From: Intrasporangium_A sp051961875
GTDB lineage: Bacteria; Actinomycetota; Actinomycetes; Actinomycetales; Dermatophilaceae
Assembly: GCF_051961875.1 (NCBI RefSeq)
Contig: NZ_JBQCCV010000125.1
Coordinates: forward strand, 65,163 to 129,162
DNA length: 64,000 nucleotides
Direction of reading: 5' to 3'
Positions 7,502-15,096 of this stretch are shown here, in pieces. The notes beneath the pieces are model-generated. The model was not told where the DNA came from. It worked only from the letters and a program-made list of their open reading frames with translations, and made no database searches. A program made the translations under genes and the position numbers. Each line of letters begins with the position of its first letter. The stretch's first letter is position 1.

Positions 7502-7894
7502 ATGACGGTCCAGGCACAACGACGCGGCGGCGGATATCTGACTCGCCCGGCTCCAAGCGGGCTCGCGGACGTCATCGACATCATCCTCGACAAGGGCATC
7601 GTCATCGACGCCTACGTCCGGGTCTCGTTGGTCGGCATCGAACTGCTCACCATTGACGCTCGGATCGTCATCGCAAGCGTCGACACCTACCTTCGGTTCG
7701 CCGAGGCGACCAACCGGCTCGACCTGTATGAGAAGGGTGGCAAGGACCTCGGCGAGATGGTCCAGGACCTGCAGCGCGGCGGGGCTTCGGGCAAGACACA
7801 AGGTGCCGTGGAAGGGGTCAAGCGGGCCCTTCGCGGGCACGGCGACGATGAGGGTAGGCGGACGTCCAAGAAGCAAGCAGAGGAATCACACTGA
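7502..7894 (+). CDS. gvpA: Gas vesicle major structural protein GvpA
   Basis: A 130-residue protein. The core (about residues 19-75) is a textbook GvpA sequence: LADVIDIILDKGIVIDAYVR, then VSLVGIELLTIDARIVIASV and a YLRFAEA helix. GvpA monomers stack into ribs that form the gas-permeable, water-excluding shell. Compared with the roughly 70-residue cyanobacterial GvpA it has a hydrophilic C-terminal extension of about 55 residues ending in a Lys/Glu-rich tail. GGGGAGG at 7487-7493 is a strong ribosome site suiting an abundant protein. It is the only GvpA-type shell gene here; two paralogues, GvpJ and GvpS, follow. Confidence 0.93.
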   Translation: MTVQAQRRGGGYLTRPAPSGLADVIDIILDKGIVIDAYVRVSLVGIELLTIDARIVIASVDTYLRFAEATNRLDLYEKGGKDLGEMVQDLQRGGASGKTQGAVEGVKRALRGHGDDEGRRTSKKQAEESH

Positions 7895-7902
7895 GGCCGC
7901 AC

Positions 7903-8712
7903 ATGTCGAGCGAACCGGTTGTCCTCGGGGGATCACCTCTTCGCGCGGACCAAGACGGAGAGCTGTTCGTCTATGCGGTCCTGTGCGCTGCAGACGCCTC
8001 TGGGACCAGCGGCCCCCCTGCTCCCGACCTCATCGGAGTCGCCGACCAGCCGGTGCAGTTCGTGCTGTTCGGTGACCTGGCAACGGCGGTCTCGGTGGTC
8101 GATCCAGATCGACCGCCGAGCCGCCGCGCCGACCTTCTGGCCTACGAGTCCGTCCTCCGTGACCTGGCCGAGGAGTGGCCGGTTGTGCCCGTGCGTTTCG
8201 GCACGGTCATGCCTGACCTGGAGCGACTGGTGGCGGAGTTGGTGCTGCCGCGGCGCGAGCAGTTCACCGCGCTGCTCGCCAGCCTGCGTGGACATCAGCA
8301 GTTCAACCTGCGGGCCGTCCCCGTCGAAGACGCAGTGCTGGCCGACGTCGTCGCCGGCAGCCCTGAGATCCGCGAGCTCAGGGAGCGGACCAAGGACGTG
8401 CCCGAAGAGGTGTCGTACCGGGAACGGGTCCGTCTCGGTGAGCTGGTCTCCCGCGCTCTGGAGGAGCGCAGCACCCATGACGCGAACCTGTTGATGGACG
8501 TCGTGGTCCCGCTCGCCGCTGCCCACCGAGTACGGGCCCTCCCGTCCGCGACCCAGGTCCTGGATGTGGCACTGCTCGTGGACAGGGACCGGTCCGATGA
8601 GTTCGTGGGCGGCCTCGAGGAGCTTGCGGAGGCAGTGCACGAGACGATCGAGATGACACTGCTCGGGCCACTCGCGCCGTTCGACTTCGTGGGAGACGCC
8701 TCATGGGACTGA
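7903..8712 (+). CDS. gvpF: Gas vesicle protein GvpF (GvpL/GvpF family)
   Basis: A 269-residue GvpL/GvpF-family protein, known as a cytoplasmic assembly factor that binds GvpA. Family features seen are ELFVYAVL near the start, the central VVPVRFGTVM segment with a following ERL, then helices with REHEAQ-like spacing and a C-terminal MTLLGPLAPFDFV signature. It lies eight bases after gvpA and overlaps gvpG by ten bases, so the operon is translationally coupled. Confidence 0.9.
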   Translation: MSSEPVVLGGSPLRADQDGELFVYAVLCAADASGTSGPPAPDLIGVADQPVQFVLFGDLATAVSVVDPDRPPSRRADLLAYESVLRDLAEEWPVVPVRFGTVMPDLERLVAELVLPRREQFTALLASLRGHQQFNLRAVPVEDAVLADVVAGSPEIRELRERTKDVPEEVSYRERVRLGELVSRALEERSTHDANLLMDVVVPLAAAHRVRALPSATQVLDVALLVDRDRSDEFVGGLEELAEAVHETIEMTLLGPLAPFDFVGDASWD

Positions 8713-8948
8713 TCACCGGGATCCTGACACTGCCGCTCGCCCCACTGCGGGGAGTCGTCGCTGTGGCCGAGCAGATCCGTAGGCAGGCAGAGGACGTCTA
8801 CTACGACCCTGCCGCGATCAGGCGCGAGCTCGAGGACGTGAACCACTTGCGACAGACGGGCGAGCTGGACGACGCGACCGCAACCGCGATGGAGGAGCAC
8901 CTCATCGAGCGGCTGATGGCGGCACAGGAGAGGACGGGCCATGGCTGA
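8703..8948 (+). CDS. gvpG: Gas vesicle protein GvpG
   Basis: An 81-residue protein with the GvpG pattern. A hydrophobic start MGLITGILTLPLAPLRG is followed by charged helices with EQIRRQAE and a C-terminal EEHLIERL segment. GvpG is a small accessory protein needed for vesicle nucleation in other systems. It overlaps gvpF and gvpO. Confidence 0.9.
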   Translation: MGLITGILTLPLAPLRGVVAVAEQIRRQAEDVYYDPAAIRRELEDVNHLRQTGELDDATATAMEEHLIERLMAAQERTGHG

Positions 8949-9453
8949 GGCTGACCCGAGCGGCGCCCACGACGAGGCGGCCCCGAGCGAGGAAGACCAC
9001 GAGCGGTCCCGCACGTCATCGGCACCACGCGCCAAGAAGGCAGTTCGCCCGAAGTCAGGCAGCAAGGCCGCGGGCAGGCCCGGCAGGCACGGCGTGGCAG
9101 ACCACGACAGAGGGTCGGAGCGGGATGCAGAGGCGAGCCGGAACGCGGACGGTCGAAGCGCCCGACCTTCCCATGACCACGAGAGACGTGCTCTGACCGG
9201 CGCGCAGGCCGCACGGCGAGCAGCGCAGGAGTTGGTGGAGCTGACCAGCAAGGACCTCGAGGGCGTCATCGGCATCCGCAGGGACGGCGACTCGTGGAAG
9301 GTCGAGATCGAGGCCCTCGAGATGCGGCGGATACCCAGCACGACAGACGTGCTCGCCGTCTACGAGGTGTCCCTCGACGCGGAGGGTGAGCTGGTCGGCT
9401 ACCAGCGCGTCGCGCGGTACGTGCGCGGGAACGCCGGAGAGGAACGCAGTTGA
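8941..9453 (+). CDS. gvpO: Gas vesicle protein GvpO
   Basis: A 170-residue protein. The first about 80 residues are hydrophilic and disordered-looking (Lys/Arg/Ser/Glu). The C-terminal 90 residues carry the GvpO domain: LTGAQAARRAAQELVELT, GVIGIRRDGDSWKVEIEALE, and an ending with YEVSLDAEGELVGYQRVARYVR. GvpO is an assembly factor of actinobacterial and haloarchaeal clusters. In Streptomyces it heads the operon, whereas here it lies between gvpG and gvpJ. It overlaps both neighbours. Confidence 0.88.
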   Translation: MAEADPSGAHDEAAPSEEDHERSRTSSAPRAKKAVRPKSGSKAAGRPGRHGVADHDRGSERDAEASRNADGRSARPSHDHERRALTGAQAARRAAQELVELTSKDLEGVIGIRRDGDSWKVEIEALEMRRIPSTTDVLAVYEVSLDAEGELVGYQRVARYVRGNAGEERS

Positions 9454-9893
9454 CGGACGCCCCGACGGAGAGCACGCAGCGGGTTCCGCAAGGGACAGAC
9501 CCGGCACGGGGCTACTTCCCCACGGCTCCGAGCCGGTTGGAAGGACCGCAGCCTGCGACGCTCGCCGACATCCTCGAGCGCGTGCTCGACAAGGGCATCA
9601 TCATCGCCGGAGACATCCGTGTGAACCTGCTCGACATCGAGCTGCTCACCATCAAGCTGCGCCTCCTGGTCGTCTCGGTCGACAAGGCAGAGGAGATGGG
9701 TATCGACTGGTGGCGGCACGACCCGATGTTGACCGTTCGCGAGCGTGGTCTCGACGAGGAGAACCGTCAGCTGCGCGAGCGCATAGCGGAGCTGGAGGGG
9801 CGTGCGGACGACGGTGAGGACTCGGGGGAGGACGAGGAGGGCCAGACCGTCCCGCAGCCCGAGAGTTCCGGAGAATCCGAGGACGCCGAATGA
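9450..9893 (+). CDS. gvpJ: Gas vesicle protein GvpJ (GvpA-family minor shell protein)
   Basis: A 147-residue protein. A GvpA-like core (about residues 30-85: LADILERVLDKGIIIAGDIR, LLDIELLTIKLRLLVVSVDKA) continues into the GvpJ-type tail GIDWWRHDPML and an acidic helical C-terminus. GvpJ-type proteins are thought to cap or nucleate the cylinder ends. The start is TTG 9450 inside the gvpO stop, with GAGAGGAA just upstream; no ATG or GTG lies nearer. Confidence 0.88.
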   Translation: MTDAPTESTQRVPQGTDPARGYFPTAPSRLEGPQPATLADILERVLDKGIIIAGDIRVNLLDIELLTIKLRLLVVSVDKAEEMGIDWWRHDPMLTVRERGLDEENRQLRERIAELEGRADDGEDSGEDEEGQTVPQPESSGESEDAE

Positions 9894-10711
9894 CTGGGCC
9901 GACGGCACTTCCCGACGCCCCGGGTCCCGTTGGTGAGTCCGACGACCTGCCGGCCACGGCCACCTACATGTACGCCGTCTCACGAGGTCTGCGCGCCGCT
10001 GACCTCGAGGAGGTGCGTGGCTTCGACGACCAGCCGCTCCGGCTGGTGCCGCACGAGGGCCTCGTCGCCGTCGTCAGCACAGTGCCGTTGAGCTCGTTCG
10101 GGGAGGACGCGCTGCGTCGGAACCTCGAGGATTTCGACTGGCTCGCCAGGACCGCGCGGTTGCACGACTCGGGGGTCCAGGCGGCATCGGTCAGCGCGCC
10201 CACCGCACCGATGCGGCTGGCCACCGTCTTCCACAGCGATGACGCGATCCGGCGCCGCCTCGGGGAGTGGTCCACCGATCTCGGTCGCGTGCTGGACCGG
10301 GTGGCCGGATGTGGGGAATGGAGCGTCAAGGTCCTCGCGCGCCCGAGCAGCGACGAGCGGCTTGCTGGGTCGCCCGATCGGCCCGCGAGCGGTGCCGAGT
10401 ACCTCCGGCGCAAGAAGGCCCAGAATCTCCAGCGGCTTGAGGTCGACGCGCGGGCGACGGAGGTCGCGCACCTCGTGCACGAGCAGCTCAAGGGTGGATC
10501 CAGGGCAAGTCGGCAGCTGCCTGCGCAGGACCCCCGGCTGTCGGGCCACCAAGGTGCCATGGTCCTCAACGCCGCATACCTGGTCCCCGACGACGCCGCC
10601 GCTGACTTCGCAGCCCTGGTCGCGAGCCTCGCCGAGCAGCACCCCGAGGTGTCCATCGACTCGCGGGGCCCATGGCCTCCCTACTCCTTCGCCACGTTGG
10701 AGGAGCAATGA
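9890..10711 (+). CDS. gvpL: Gas vesicle protein GvpL (GvpL/GvpF family)
   Basis: A 273-residue second GvpL/GvpF-family protein. Features are TYMYAVSRGL at about residue 24, the APMRLATVF segment replacing the PVRFGTV of GvpF, a basic linker GAEYLRRKKAQN and the C-terminal GPWPPYSFATLEE signature. Family members act in the cytoplasm during assembly and bind several other Gvp proteins. The ATG overlaps the gvpJ stop (ATGA), as does its own stop with gvpS. Confidence 0.9.
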   Translation: MTGPTALPDAPGPVGESDDLPATATYMYAVSRGLRAADLEEVRGFDDQPLRLVPHEGLVAVVSTVPLSSFGEDALRRNLEDFDWLARTARLHDSGVQAASVSAPTAPMRLATVFHSDDAIRRRLGEWSTDLGRVLDRVAGCGEWSVKVLARPSSDERLAGSPDRPASGAEYLRRKKAQNLQRLEVDARATEVAHLVHEQLKGGSRASRQLPAQDPRLSGHQGAMVLNAAYLVPDDAAADFAALVASLAEQHPEVSIDSRGPWPPYSFATLEEQ

Positions 10712-10959
10712 CGCTCCACGCCGGCACGTCAGCGAGCGCAGAGCTGGGCGGCGGCCACGACCGCCCCAGGCCGGCCCGAGACCTGGCCCCCATCGGCCTC
10801 GTCGATCTCCTGGACCGGTTGCTCGGGGCGGGAGTCGTGGTGGCCGGCGATGTGGTGGTCTCGCTCGCGGGTGTGGACCTCGTGGAGATCCGGCTGCAGC
10901 TCCTGATCAGCTCGGTGCGCCCCGAGATGGCAGAGAGCAGGAAGGGGTCAGGGGGATGA
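10708..10959 (+). CDS. gvpS: Gas vesicle protein GvpS (GvpA-family)
   Basis: An 83-residue GvpA-family paralogue. The core LVDLLDRLLGAGVVVAGDVV and SLAGVDLVEIRLQLLISSV keeps the amphipathic helix-strand-strand pattern, but its residues differ from GvpA and GvpJ, as expected of GvpS. It is probably a minor shell component. ATG 10708 overlaps the gvpL stop, with AGGAG just upstream. Confidence 0.85.
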   Translation: MTLHAGTSASAELGGGHDRPRPARDLAPIGLVDLLDRLLGAGVVVAGDVVVSLAGVDLVEIRLQLLISSVRPEMAESRKGSGG

Positions 10960-11312
10960 ACAAGTGGCCATGGGACGAGCCACCCACCAGCGACAGCGAC
11001 ACGGGCTCAGGTGCCCTCGGCGCCGGAGCACTGGGACGGATGATCCTGCCGCAGCGCCTGGACACCGATGCTGCAGGAGTCGAACGCGACTTGCTCAAGC
11101 TCGTCCTGACCATCATCGAGCTCATCCGGCAGCTGATGGAGAAGCAGGCGCTGCGCCGGATCGATGAGGACGACCTGACCGAGGAGCAGATCGAGGGCCT
11201 GGGCAACGGCCTGATGCATCTGGAGGAGGCCATGGAGGCCCTCAAGGCCCAGTACGGGCTCACTACAGAGGATCTGAACATCGACCTCGGCCCGCTGGGC
11301 ACGCTGCTCTGA
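10956..11312 (+). CDS. gvpK: Gas vesicle protein GvpK
   Basis: A 118-residue protein and the last gene of the operon. The GvpK signature is clear: RLDTDAAGVERDLLKLVLTI then ELIRQLMEKQALRRID, and a C-terminal LGPLGTLL. GvpK is a conserved assembly factor of unknown detail. It starts within the gvpS stop (ATGA), behind a GGGGG run. The operon thus contains shell (A, J, S) and assembly (F, G, K, L, O) genes, and looks complete. Confidence 0.92.
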   Translation: MNKWPWDEPPTSDSDTGSGALGAGALGRMILPQRLDTDAAGVERDLLKLVLTIIELIRQLMEKQALRRIDEDDLTEEQIEGLGNGLMHLEEAMEALKAQYGLTTEDLNIDLGPLGTLL

Positions 11313-11402
11313 CCGGCCCCGTCCCGGCCCGTGGTCCACGTGCGGCAGACACCGGAGCCTCCTGTCGAGGTCCTTCGACCGGCGCCAGGTGCCGTCCAAC
11401 AC

Positions 11403-12143
11403 TTACATCGTGTTGATGATCAGGCCGATGTGGGTGAAGTAGTTGAGCGCCCCGAAGATCGCGAAGACGACACCCGCGATGCCCCAGCACCAACCGATGA
11501 CGGTGAACAGCGAGGTCGGCGTGCCCTTGCGGAGCAGCGCGGTGAGGGCGAACGGGAAGAGGAGGGCGCCGACGCCGACGAGAGCCAGCAGGGCGGAGAT
11601 GAAGATCGCCTCGATGAGGGGATAGGAGGCGAAGAGGCCAGAGATCGGCTCCTGTGGTGGGGCGGCGAACAGTTGGTACTTGATGCCGGCGATCGCGATC
11701 GCGATGAGTGCCAGGCCCATGAAGCCGACGAAGGCGCTGACGGGCCGCGCCACCCGCGCCCAGCCCAGGACGAGCTGACGCGGTTCCGAGAGCAGCGCCG
11801 CGCGCCACCAGAGATAGACAGCCGCGGCGAGCAGCAGCACGCCGAAGGCCAGGCTCGTCTCACCGAAGATGATGTTGTCGAACGGGAAGCCGCCGGCCGC
11901 AAGCGGCCACGTCAAGGTCATGTGCAGCCCGGTCATCGTCAGGATGAGCCCGAGCACACCGAAATTGAGCGCCCACCCGTCGGTGCTGACCCTGTCCGGG
12001 GCCCCCACCAGCTCCCGGCCGAACTGGACGAGGCTGAAGAGCCCGACGCCGGCCGCGACCGCCATGACGGTGTTGTAGGTGGGCATCTTCGCCCAGTCGA
12101 TCTTGAGTGCCGGCAGGGCTGTCACGGCTGCGAGGGCCACCAC
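11403..12143 (-). CDS. DUF981 family membrane protein
   Basis: A polytopic membrane protein of about 246 residues that faces gvpK across 90 bp. The N-terminal motif KMPTYNTVMAVAAG and the segments GLHMTLTWPL and FDNIIFGETSLAFGVLLLAA match the DUF981 family, of unknown function. About six hydrophobic helices are visible. The GTG at 12143 has GAGG eight bases upstream. The ATG at 12086, directly at MPTYN, is a possible shorter start. The gene is divergent from the alcohol dehydrogenase. Confidence 0.75.
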   Translation of the reverse strand: MVALAAVTALPALKIDWAKMPTYNTVMAVAAGVGLFSLVQFGRELVGAPDRVSTDGWALNFGVLGLILTMTGLHMTLTWPLAAGGFPFDNIIFGETSLAFGVLLLAAAVYLWWRAALLSEPRQLVLGWARVARPVSAFVGFMGLALIAIAIAGIKYQLFAAPPQEPISGLFASYPLIEAIFISALLALVGVGALLFPFALTALLRKGTPTSLFTVIGWCWGIAGVVFAIFGALNYFTHIGLIINTM

Positions 12144-12264
12144 ATTGATCGCCTCTTTCCGTCGAGTGCTCCCAGGGATGCATCTGCCCACTGGTGGCCG
12201 GTCCTCACGGGCCGCCACGTTCCGTCCCTCGACATGTGGCGCACCGGCACGCGAGGCTGAACAC

Positions 12265-13296
12265 ATGTCACCGGCGGGTCTGCCCGAGTCGATGAGCGCC
12301 TGGGAGGCGGTGGGCGGCGAGGACCACGGCCGCGTCCGTGGTGTCCAGCGGCCCGTCCCGTCGCCCGCCCCGGGAGAAGTGCTCGTCGCGGTCGAGGCCT
12401 GCGGGGTCTGTCGCACCGACCTCCATGTGACCGACGGCGACCTGCCGGAACACCGGCCGCACGTGGTGCCAGGTCACGAGGTCGTCGGCAGGGTGGCGGC
12501 GCTGGGGCCGAGCACATCACGCTTCACGCCCGGCGACCGGGTCGGCGTCCCCTGGCTGCGCAGCACGTGCGGTGCCTGCCGATGGTGCCGCTCGGGCCGC
12601 GAGAACCTCTGTCCCCGAGCACGATTCACCGGCTGGGACGAGGACGGCGGCTACGCCGACTACACCACCGTGCCGGAGGCCTACGCCTACCGGATCCCGG
12701 ACGACCTTCCGGCCGAGCAGGCGGCCCCGCTGCTCTGCGCCGGCATCATCGGCTACCGCGCGCTTCGCCGCGCCAGTCTGCCGCCCGGTGGCCGCCTGGG
12801 GCTCTACGGGTTCGGGGCGAGCGCCCACCTCACCGCCCAGCTCGCCCTCGCGCAGGGCGCCGAGGTGCACGTCCTGACCCGCGGCGAGGAGGCCCAGCGG
12901 CTCGCGCTCGAGCTCGGAGCCACATCCGCCGGCCCCGCCGACGGCATGCCGCCGGTCCCACTCGACGCGTCCATCCTCTTCGCGCCCGCGGGGGACCTCG
13001 TGCCCACCGCCCTCGCCGGCCTCGAGCAGGGCGGCACGCTGGCGCTTGCCGGCATCCACGTGAGCGACATCCCGACCCTCGACTACCAGGCGCACCTGTT
13101 CCGGGAGCGGACCGTGACGTCGGTGACGGCGAACACGAGGCGCGACGGCGAGGAGTTCCTCGCCCTCGCCGCGCGGCTGGGCCTCCGCTGCACCGTCACG
13201 ACCTACCCCTTCGCGGCGGCCCCCGCCGCGCTCGACGACCTGTCGAACGGACGGTTCGCCGGGGTCGCCGTCCTCAGCCACGCGACCTCCGACTGA
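12265..13296 (+). CDS. Zinc-dependent alcohol dehydrogenase family protein
   Basis: A 343-residue medium-chain dehydrogenase/reductase. It has the catalytic zinc set ACGVCRTDLH and GHEVVG, and the structural zinc loop CGACRWCRSGRENLC with four Cys. The nucleotide fold has LGLYGFGASAH, a variant of the usual GxGxxG. It probably oxidises or reduces an alcohol/aldehyde with NAD(P). The atypical GFGASAH resembles the AdhA/propanol-preferring group; the substrate is unknown. ATG 12265 is chosen; a second ATG at 12292 is possible. A bidirectional hairpin follows. Confidence 0.85.
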   Translation: MSPAGLPESMSAWEAVGGEDHGRVRGVQRPVPSPAPGEVLVAVEACGVCRTDLHVTDGDLPEHRPHVVPGHEVVGRVAALGPSTSRFTPGDRVGVPWLRSTCGACRWCRSGRENLCPRARFTGWDEDGGYADYTTVPEAYAYRIPDDLPAEQAAPLLCAGIIGYRALRRASLPPGGRLGLYGFGASAHLTAQLALAQGAEVHVLTRGEEAQRLALELGATSAGPADGMPPVPLDASILFAPAGDLVPTALAGLEQGGTLALAGIHVSDIPTLDYQAHLFRERTVTSVTANTRRDGEEFLALAARLGLRCTVTTYPFAAAPAALDDLSNGRFAGVAVLSHATSD

Positions 13297-13311
13297 TCGC
13301 GGAGCGGCTCC

Positions 13312-13342
13312 GCGGCATACCCCCCGATCAGGGGTATGCCGC
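13312..13342. terminator. Bidirectional hairpin terminator built from GTATGCCGC words
   Basis: GCGGCATACCCC (13312-13323) pairs perfectly with GGGGTATGCCGC (13331-13342) around a seven-base loop, between two convergent genes. Each arm contains the nine-base word that is over-represented in this window. Confidence 0.65.
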
Positions 13343-13366
13343 CCAGCCCCCGAGCCCTGGCCCGCG

Positions 13367-14212
13367 CTATCGCTTGTGCGCCGTGACGAGCAGGTACTCC
13401 CACCGCATCGTGCCGTCCGGTGCCAGCCCGCGGTCGCCGAGGTCGGCCAGCTCGGCATCGAGCGAGGCCGCGCGGTCGGGGGAGTCGACGAGGCCGCGGT
13501 AGGCCGCGATGGTCGGCCCGTAGTTCGCCTTGAAGTAGTCCCGGAACTCCGCGCCGCTCGCGAACTGGTCGACGATGCACTCCCTGCGCTCGAGGCTGAG
13601 GTCGCCGACCCTGTCGCGGAACAGCTCTCGCACGTGCTCCTCGCTGCCCCAGAGCGGTGGCGGCTGTGCACCGGGGGGTGGGGGAGCGACATACGGCTTC
13701 ATCGTCGCGAACATCTGGCCGATGAACCCCTGCGGGGTCCAGCTGGCGATCGCGATCGTGCCGCCGGGACGGCACACGCGCAGGACCTCCTCTGCGGCCC
13801 GCTGATGGTGCGGGGCGAACATGATGCCGACGCAGGAGACCACCGCGTCGAACCGGCCGTCCTCGAAGGGCAGCGCCTCGACGTCGGCCTCCTGCCAGGT
13901 GAGCGAGGCGCCCTGCTCGTCGGCGACGCGGCGCCCGGCGTCGAACAGCTCTGGCGTCAGGTCGCTTGCGGTGACGGTGGCCCCTGTGAGCGCCGCGGGG
14001 ATCGCGACGTTGCCGGAGCCGGCGGCGACATCGAGGACCTGCTGGCCGGGCCCGATCCCGGCCGCCCCGACGACGACTGGCCCGAGGCTCGGAATGAGCT
14101 CGCTCGCGACCGCCGGATAGTCGCCGAGCGCCCACATGCTGCGGTGCCGGGACTTGAGCTCCCGGTCCGCTCGCGCGAGCTCCTCGGGGTCTGTGCTGGT
14201 CTGCTGGGTCAT
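13367..14212 (-). CDS. Class I SAM-dependent methyltransferase
   Basis: A 281-residue protein. The SAM-binding motif I is VLDVAAGSGNVAIPAA near residue 60, followed by TASDLTPELF, an acidic motif EADVEALPFEDGRFD and the post-II segment RVCRPGGTIAIASW, the UbiE/COQ5-like arrangement. The substrate is unknown. ATG 14212 has GGAGGAGG upstream. It is divergent from an HxlR-type regulator, 170 bp away, which probably controls it. Confidence 0.85.
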   Translation of the reverse strand: MTQQTSTDPEELARADRELKSRHRSMWALGDYPAVASELIPSLGPVVVGAAGIGPGQQVLDVAAGSGNVAIPAALTGATVTASDLTPELFDAGRRVADEQGASLTWQEADVEALPFEDGRFDAVVSCVGIMFAPHHQRAAEEVLRVCRPGGTIAIASWTPQGFIGQMFATMKPYVAPPPPGAQPPPLWGSEEHVRELFRDRVGDLSLERRECIVDQFASGAEFRDYFKANYGPTIAAYRGLVDSPDRAASLDAELADLGDRGLAPDGTMRWEYLLVTAHKR

Positions 14213-14289
14213 GGTGGTCCTCCTCCGACCGGTTCATGCGTGCTGACGGCTCCATGGTCGAGGCGGCCCGCGCGGCCCATCCAGTGCCG

Positions 14290-14329
14290 GTTCTGAAGCA
14301 CCGGCGGTATCAGTTCTGTACCACCGGCG
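14290..14329. promoter_or_regulatory. Direct-repeat candidate operator between methyltransferase and HxlR genes
   Basis: The pattern GTTCTG-N3-CACCGGCG occurs twice, at 14290-14306 and 14313-14329, exactly 23 bp apart. It lies in the 170-bp divergent promoter region. It is a good candidate binding site for the HxlR regulator; binding is inferred. Confidence 0.5.
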
Positions 14330-14382
14330 CACTTTCTGAGGCAGCATCGACAGCGGGAGCCCGATCAGGGGAGGTGGGAGAC

Positions 14383-15057
14383 ATGACCTTCTACGGCCAG
14401 TTCTGCCCCGTCGCGAAGGCGATGGAGGTTCTCGACGAGCGGTGGACGCTGCTCATCGTGCGCGAGCTCCTGCTCGGCAGCACCCACTTCAACGAGCTGC
14501 GGCGCGGGGTGCCGAAGATGTCGCCCGCGTTGCTGTCCAAGCGACTCCGCTCCCTCGAGCGTGCCGGCATCGTGAACCGGACGGTCGACGAGTCGCGCAC
14601 GGCCTACACGCTGACCCAGTCCGGCAAGGAGCTGTTCGACGTCGTCAACGCCCTCGGCGTGTGGGGTCTGCGCTGGATCCCGGAGCTGGGCGACGAGGAC
14701 CTCGACCCGCACCTGCTGCTGTGGGACATCCGCCGGACGATTCCGGTCGACCGGTGGCCCCGCGGTCGGACCGTCGTCGCGTTCGAGTTCGGCGACGTGC
14801 CGGTCGGCCGCTCCCGCTGGTGGCTCGTCGTGACCGGCGACGACGTGGACGTGTGTGACGCGGACCCCGGCTACGAGGTCACCGCCACGGCGCGGCTGCC
14901 GCTGCGCGTGCTCACCCGGATCTGGCGCGGTGAGGAGCGCTGGACCCGGGCGGAGCGGCAGGGCGAGCTTGTGGTCCACGGCTCGGCTCCCGCGCGCCGT
15001 GAGCTGGGGAGCTGGATAGGGCAGTCGAGTCTCGCCACGCTGGCCGCGAGTCGCTGA
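14383..15057 (+). CDS. HxlR-family winged-helix transcriptional regulator with SCP2-like tail
   Basis: A 224-residue protein. Residues 1-100 form the HxlR (MarR-like) winged helix with CPVAKAMEVLDERWTLLIVR, HFNELRRGVPKMSPALLSKR and wing TAYTLTQSG. The C-terminal about 110 residues resemble the sterol-carrier-like domain often fused to such regulators (ELVVHGSAPARRELGSWI). ATG 14383 is preceded by GAGGTGGGAG. It probably senses a small ligand and regulates the divergent methyltransferase. Confidence 0.85.
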   Translation: MTFYGQFCPVAKAMEVLDERWTLLIVRELLLGSTHFNELRRGVPKMSPALLSKRLRSLERAGIVNRTVDESRTAYTLTQSGKELFDVVNALGVWGLRWIPELGDEDLDPHLLLWDIRRTIPVDRWPRGRTVVAFEFGDVPVGRSRWWLVVTGDDVDVCDADPGYEVTATARLPLRVLTRIWRGEERWTRAERQGELVVHGSAPARRELGSWIGQSSLATLAASR

Positions 15058-15096
15058 GTCGCGGGCCGGCGGTGCGCTCTGTGGTCCAATCGACCC

